Shown here one piece after another: positions 60,705 through 64,000 of a DNA stretch of 64,000 bases. The position numbers were made by a program, and so were the translations under genes. The notes beneath the pieces were generated by a model, which was not told the origin of the DNA, made no database searches, and saw nothing but the letters and a program-made list of their open reading frames with translations. This DNA comes from JAWHTC01 sp032586155 (GTDB lineage: Bacteria > Pseudomonadota > Alphaproteobacteria > Rhodobacterales > Rhodobacteraceae): NCBI RefSeq assembly GCF_032586155.1, contig NZ_JAWHTC010000002.1:186001-250000 (forward strand), written 5' to 3'. The stretch's first letter is position 1, and each line of letters starts with the position of its first letter.

Positions 60705-62348
60705 TTACATCATGCCGCCCATGCCGCCCATGTCGGGCATGCCGCCACCGGCTGCGCCGCCGTCTTTCGACGGTTTGTCGGCAACCATGGCTTCGGTGGT
60801 GATCAGCAGACCAGCAATCGAGGCCGCATCTTCCAGCGCGGTGCGAACCACTTTGGCCGGGTCGATCACGCCGAACGAGAACAGATCACCGTACTCTTCG
60901 GTCTGTGCGTTGAAGCCGTACGATGCATCGTCGCTCTCGCGGATTTTGCCCGCAACCACCGCACCGTCAACACCGGCGTTCTCGGCGATCTGACGCAGCG
61001 GCGATTCGATGGCCTTGCGTACGATCGAGATGCCGTTGGTCTGATCCGAGTTTGCACCTTCCATGCCGTTCAGGGCTTTGCCAGCCTGAACCAGGGCAAC
61101 ACCGCCGCCAACAACAACGCCTTCTTGCACGGCCGCACGGGTCGCGTTCAGGGCATCGTCAACACGGTCCTTGCGCTCTTTCACTTCCACTTCGGTCATG
61201 CCGCCAACGCGGATCACGGCAACACCGCCCGCCAGTTTGGCAACGCGTTCCTGCAGCTTCTCACGGTCGTAATCGCTGGTGGTTTCTTCGATCTGGGTGC
61301 GGATCTGGGCAACACGTGCTTCGATCTCGGCCTTCTCGCCTGCGCCGTCAACGATGGTGGTTTCGTCCTTGGAGATCTCGATCTTCTTGGCCGAACCCAG
61401 CATGTCCATGGTCACGTTTTCAAGCTTCATGCCCAGGTCTTCGCTGATCACCTGACCACCGGTCAGGATTGCGATGTCCTGCAGCATCGCCTTGCGACGA
61501 TCACCAAAGCCCGGTGCCTTGACGGCTGCGATTTTCAGACCGCCGCGCAGTTTGTTCACAACCAGCGTTGCCAGGGCTTCGCCCTCAACATCTTCGGCAA
61601 TGATCAGCAGCGGCTTTTGGCTCTGGATCACCGACTCGAGCAGCGGAACCATGGCTTGCAGCGACGAGAGTTTCTTCTCGTGCAGCAGAACCATGCAGTC
61701 TTCCAGGTCTGCAATCATCTTGTCGGGGTTGGTGACGAAATAGGGGCTCAGGTAGCCGCGATCGAACTGCATGCCTTCAACAACAGTGGTCTCGGTGTCC
61801 AGACCCTTGTTCTCTTCGACGGTGATCACGCCTTCGTTGCCAACCTTTTGCATCGCGTCTGCGATCTGGTTGCCAATCTCGTCTTCGCCGTTGGCCGAAA
61901 TGGTGCCAACCTGGGCAACTTCGTCGCTGTCTTTGACTTCGCGGGCCGACGCCACGATGCCTTCCACAACCTTGGCCGTGGCGAGGTCGATGCCGCGCTT
62001 CAGGTCCATCGGGTTCATGCCGGCTGCGACGGCTTTCATGCCTTCGCGGACGATGGCCTGGGCCAGAACCGTTGCAGTGGTGGTGCCGTCGCCAGCTTCG
62101 TCATTGGTGCGGCTGGCGACTTCTTTCACCATCTGCGCACCCATGTTTTCAAACTTGTCTTCCAGCTCGATTTCCTTGGCAACCGAAACACCGTCCTTGG
62201 TGATGCGCGGTGCGCCGAAGGATTTGTCCAGAACCACGTTACGGCCTTTCGGGCCCAGCGTGACCTTGACGGCATCAGCCAGAATGTTGACGCCTTTCAG
62301 CATGGAATTGCGGGCGTCGGTATCGAACTTCACGTCCTTAGCAGCCAT
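60705..62348 (-). CDS. groEL: Chaperonin GroEL
   Basis: A 547-residue GroEL of full length with DGTTTATVLAQAI near residue 87, the standard three-domain layout and the GGM-rich tail (MGGMGGMM). It forms the ATP-dependent folding chamber with GroES. AAGGAG precedes ATG 62348. The groES-groEL spacer contains a stem-loop (GGTGGG / CCCACC, 62382-62399). No base-level irregularity was seen. Confidence 0.98.
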   Translation of the reverse strand: MAAKDVKFDTDARNSMLKGVNILADAVKVTLGPKGRNVVLDKSFGAPRITKDGVSVAKEIELEDKFENMGAQMVKEVASRTNDEAGDGTTTATVLAQAIVREGMKAVAAGMNPMDLKRGIDLATAKVVEGIVASAREVKDSDEVAQVGTISANGEDEIGNQIADAMQKVGNEGVITVEENKGLDTETTVVEGMQFDRGYLSPYFVTNPDKMIADLEDCMVLLHEKKLSSLQAMVPLLESVIQSQKPLLIIAEDVEGEALATLVVNKLRGGLKIAAVKAPGFGDRRKAMLQDIAILTGGQVISEDLGMKLENVTMDMLGSAKKIEISKDETTIVDGAGEKAEIEARVAQIRTQIEETTSDYDREKLQERVAKLAGGVAVIRVGGMTEVEVKERKDRVDDALNATRAAVQEGVVVGGGVALVQAGKALNGMEGANSDQTNGISIVRKAIESPLRQIAENAGVDGAVVAGKIRESDDASYGFNAQTEEYGDLFSFGVIDPAKVVRTALEDAASIAGLLITTEAMVADKPSKDGGAAGGGMPDMGGMGGMM

Positions 62349-62425
62349 TGTGCTTGCTCCTTAAAATATTTGAACTCGTAGGGTGGGGATGAGCCCACCG
62401 CTCTACGCGAACGGGGTCATCTGGC

Positions 62426-62713
62426 TTAGCCAATGATGCCCATGATGTCGGATTCTTTCATGATCAGCAGCTCTTCGCCGTCGATCTGAACCTCGGTGCC
62501 CGACCATTTGCCGAACAACACGCGGTCACCTGCTTTGACGTCCAGTTTGATGCGGTCGCCATCGTCGTCGCGCAGACCTGCGCCAACCGATACGATCTCG
62601 CCTTCCGCGGGCTTTTCCTTGGCGCTGTCGGGAATGATCAGCCCGCCTGCGGTTTTCTCTTCGCCTTCAACGCGGCGCACAACCACGCGGTCATGAAGCG
62701 GAGTAAATGCCAT
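62426..62713 (-). CDS. groES: Co-chaperonin GroES
   Basis: A 95-residue GroES starting MAFTPLHDRVVVRR and containing the mobile loop EEKTAGGLIIPD. AAGGAG lies seven bases before ATG 62713, so an upstream in-frame codon at 62752 is not used. First gene of the groESL operon, under the CIRCE element. Confidence 0.97.
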   Translation of the reverse strand: MAFTPLHDRVVVRRVEGEEKTAGGLIIPDSAKEKPAEGEIVSVGAGLRDDDGDRIKLDVKAGDRVLFGKWSGTEVQIDGEELLIMKESDIMGIIG

Positions 62714-62779
62714 CTTTTGGCTCCTTACGAGTGAGTCTCTTGTTTCTCCCAAACCGCCCGCCCATCTGGCGCGCGGCTA

Positions 62780-62806
62780 TTAGCACTCAGCTCTCCCGAG
62801 TGCTAA
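62780..62806. promoter_or_regulatory. CIRCE element (HrcA operator) of groESL
   Basis: TTAGCACTC, nine bases, then GAGTGCTAA: a perfect copy of the CIRCE inverted repeat, 67 bp before the groES start. HrcA repression with heat induction is expected. Confidence 0.95.
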
Positions 62807-63094
62807 CGGCGGATAGGTAAGGGGGAGGGAAGGGTGAGTCAAGAACCGGATCAGGAAAACCTACAAACATCTTCAAAGCAAAAAGCTGCGCTCACCTGGT
62901 TTGACGCCTTACGCTCCGAACGCCATGGCATGCCCAAGGGCTTCTTGGACGTTCAAAACCTGCCCGAATCACAACACCAGAAAAGCGCCTGCCAAGAAGC
63001 AGACGCTGCACGAAAGAAACGCCATAAGAAGTCTTTGGAAAGCGGCACTCAACACCGATCAACCGACACGGTGCGGTACAACCGACCATCTAAG

Positions 63095-63616
63095 TTACTG
63101 ATAGCGCCCACACAAAAACAAGTTTTTTCCAACGTGGATGCCGACCATAAAGGACCCGTCGCCCGGACACGCGTGCATGGTTACGGACCCCGTGCGAAAC
63201 TGCGTGTGCCCATCAACCCATTGTTGCAACTTGGCCCCGCTTGGCGCGGAACGGGCAACATCTACACATGCCAAAATGTTCAGACGTTCATTAAATCCGG
63301 CCATGGCGAAACCGGGCGGGCAAGCTGCCATTCCATGCGACTGATATTTGGAACCATTGTAGTAGTTCGACTTGACGTCGGATTGAATATAGACAGGAAA
63401 CCAAGCTGTGGCGATGCCACTCGCCGAGGTCCAGATGAGTTGATCAGTACACAGGAACAGGTTTTTTCCTACGTGCGCGCCCTTCATTACCGCGTTGCTG
63501 CGACCGCATACATGGGTTGAGGACATCTGGGTTCCTCCATCCACAAAGGTCTCTGCGGGAGCAGGCTGAACGAAAGCCACTGAAAACAGAAGTGCTGCGA
63601 GTATTCGCGCAACCAT
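63095..63616 (-). CDS. Secreted Cys-rich repeat protein of unknown function
   Basis: A 173-residue protein with a signal peptide (ARILAALLFSVAFVQPAPA, cleavage near residue 21) and three related units: HVCGRSNAVMKGAHVGKNLF, MAACPPGFAMAGFNERLNIL and MHACPGDGSFMVGIHVGKNL, each ending about 10 residues later in LxC. Each unit has a cysteine near its start and end, suggesting one disulfide per unit. I do not recognise the family. The ATG at 63616 is fixed by AAGGAGG five bases upstream. It is convergent with nothing nearby and lies beyond the CIRCE region. Confidence 0.7.
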   Translation of the reverse strand: MVARILAALLFSVAFVQPAPAETFVDGGTQMSSTHVCGRSNAVMKGAHVGKNLFLCTDQLIWTSASGIATAWFPVYIQSDVKSNYYNGSKYQSHGMAACPPGFAMAGFNERLNILACVDVARSAPSGAKLQQWVDGHTQFRTGSVTMHACPGDGSFMVGIHVGKNLFLCGRYQ

Positions 63617-63958
63617 TTCAACCTCCTTCATTTTCTTTAACCCAACTGGCCATATTATAGCGCTGCCAGTGAGATCGGTGTATGACACGGGTCAACACGA
63701 CCAAACGGTCAACTCAGGTTGGCGTTGCGCTTTTCCCGGACCGAACCTTGCCTTCACTGAGCAAAACCACGCCGTAATCTACGTTCCTCCCAATGCTCGC
63801 CTTTCGTCACTTCTCAACAAAAACTTTGGGAAAATCACATCACGATTCCCGCTCTCCAGATGCTGGACTAGCGTCATCCGCACTGACAGGTCCCCAATAT
63901 TGACATGCTCCTCCCCCTATGCCCGTATTCCCCCACACCGTAAGCATAGGACCGCCCC

Positions 63959-64000
63959 ATGCCCCACGATCACCACGACGATCACCCGCATTCCCTGCTG
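63959..64000 (+). CDS. Start of a gene with a His-rich N-terminus, possibly nitrile hydratase alpha subunit
   Basis: Fourteen codons are visible, beginning MPHDHHDDHPHSLL, after AGGA. This opening resembles nitrile hydratase alpha subunits as I remember them, but other metal-related proteins also start with His runs, and the window ends here. The 342 bases upstream back to the secreted protein gene hold no recognised feature. Confidence 0.35.
   Translation, partial: MPHDHHDDHPHSLL

Noticed and set aside
62834..63520. Plus-strand open frame opposite the secreted Cys-rich gene
   Set aside because: The minus-strand frame has a signal peptide, a strong ribosome binding site and internal repeats; the plus frame has none of these and a low-complexity composition.

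Overview
The window looks like a chromosomal segment of a marine alphaproteobacterium of the Roseobacter group (Rhodobacteraceae). This rests on the GC-rich coding sequence, an alphaproteobacterial SOS box (GAAC-N7-GAAC), a CIRCE-controlled groESL operon, a DddQ-type DMSP lyase, paired MttB-like and dimethylglycine-dehydrogenase-like genes, and TTT-type uptake systems. No integrase, transposase, CRISPR array or phage gene was seen; most of it is catabolic accessory genome in densely packed operons with ATGA overlaps.

Layout. 1-233: tail of a thioredoxin-like gene. 0.5-5.5 kb (minus): LysR regulator, MttB-family methyltransferase, FAD/GcvT demethylating dehydrogenase. 5.7-15 kb: a probable sulfoacetate module, tctABC transporter plus SauS-like and SauT-like enzymes (minus), a divergent LacI regulator with a LacI-type operator between them, and a sulfatase-superfamily gene. 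15.0-15.8 kb: a solitary imuA-like gene behind an SOS box, followed by an array of five consecutive palindromes. 15.8-23.9 kb (minus): a nine-gene run starting with an RpiR regulator: Rieske oxygenase, GFA protein, arylmalonate-decarboxylase-like protein, sulfotransferase-like protein, GST, carboxymuconolactone-decarboxylase-like protein, malonyl-CoA decarboxylase, malonyl-CoA synthetase. 24.0-40.2 kb (plus): a second dehydrogenase, an MDR reductase, a secreted unknown, dddQ, three enolase-superfamily genes, a class III aminotransferase and a five-gene ior/kor oxoacid:ferredoxin oxidoreductase operon. Two small unknown genes sit on the opposite strand inside this run. 40.3-41.2 kb: a frameshifted RTX/Hint gene. 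41.6-43.4 kb: FAH-family hydrolase, MarR regulator, small unknown. 43.7-48.7 kb: a ThDP enzyme, an acyl-CoA-dehydrogenase-fold protein without the usual catalytic glutamate, a class III CoA-transferase and a divergent LysR gene, a candidate sulfinate-removing (3-sulfinopropionate-like) module. 48.7-64 kb is more housekeeping: tRNA-Leu(UAA), putR/putA, rhomboid protease, solitary ectC and phnM, NUDIX, EamA, VOC and GNAT proteins, groESL, a secreted Cys-rich protein and the start of a further gene.

How it fits together. At least three modules point to organosulfur and methylated-onium compounds of marine origin: DMSP cleavage, C2 sulfonate uptake and activation, and a possible C3 sulfinate route. 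Quaternary-amine or onium demethylation is suggested by two GcvT-type dehydrogenases, MttB and a Rieske oxygenase. These assignments come from motifs and context; no sequence search was possible.

The most unusual structural signals are non-coding. They are the five-palindrome array with a 22-23 nt period at 15683-15793, a 113-bp inverted-repeat element that contains the stop codons of two convergent genes (42871-42986), and a two-copy 93-bp inverted-repeat family. Three of these four loci lie at convergent gene junctions.
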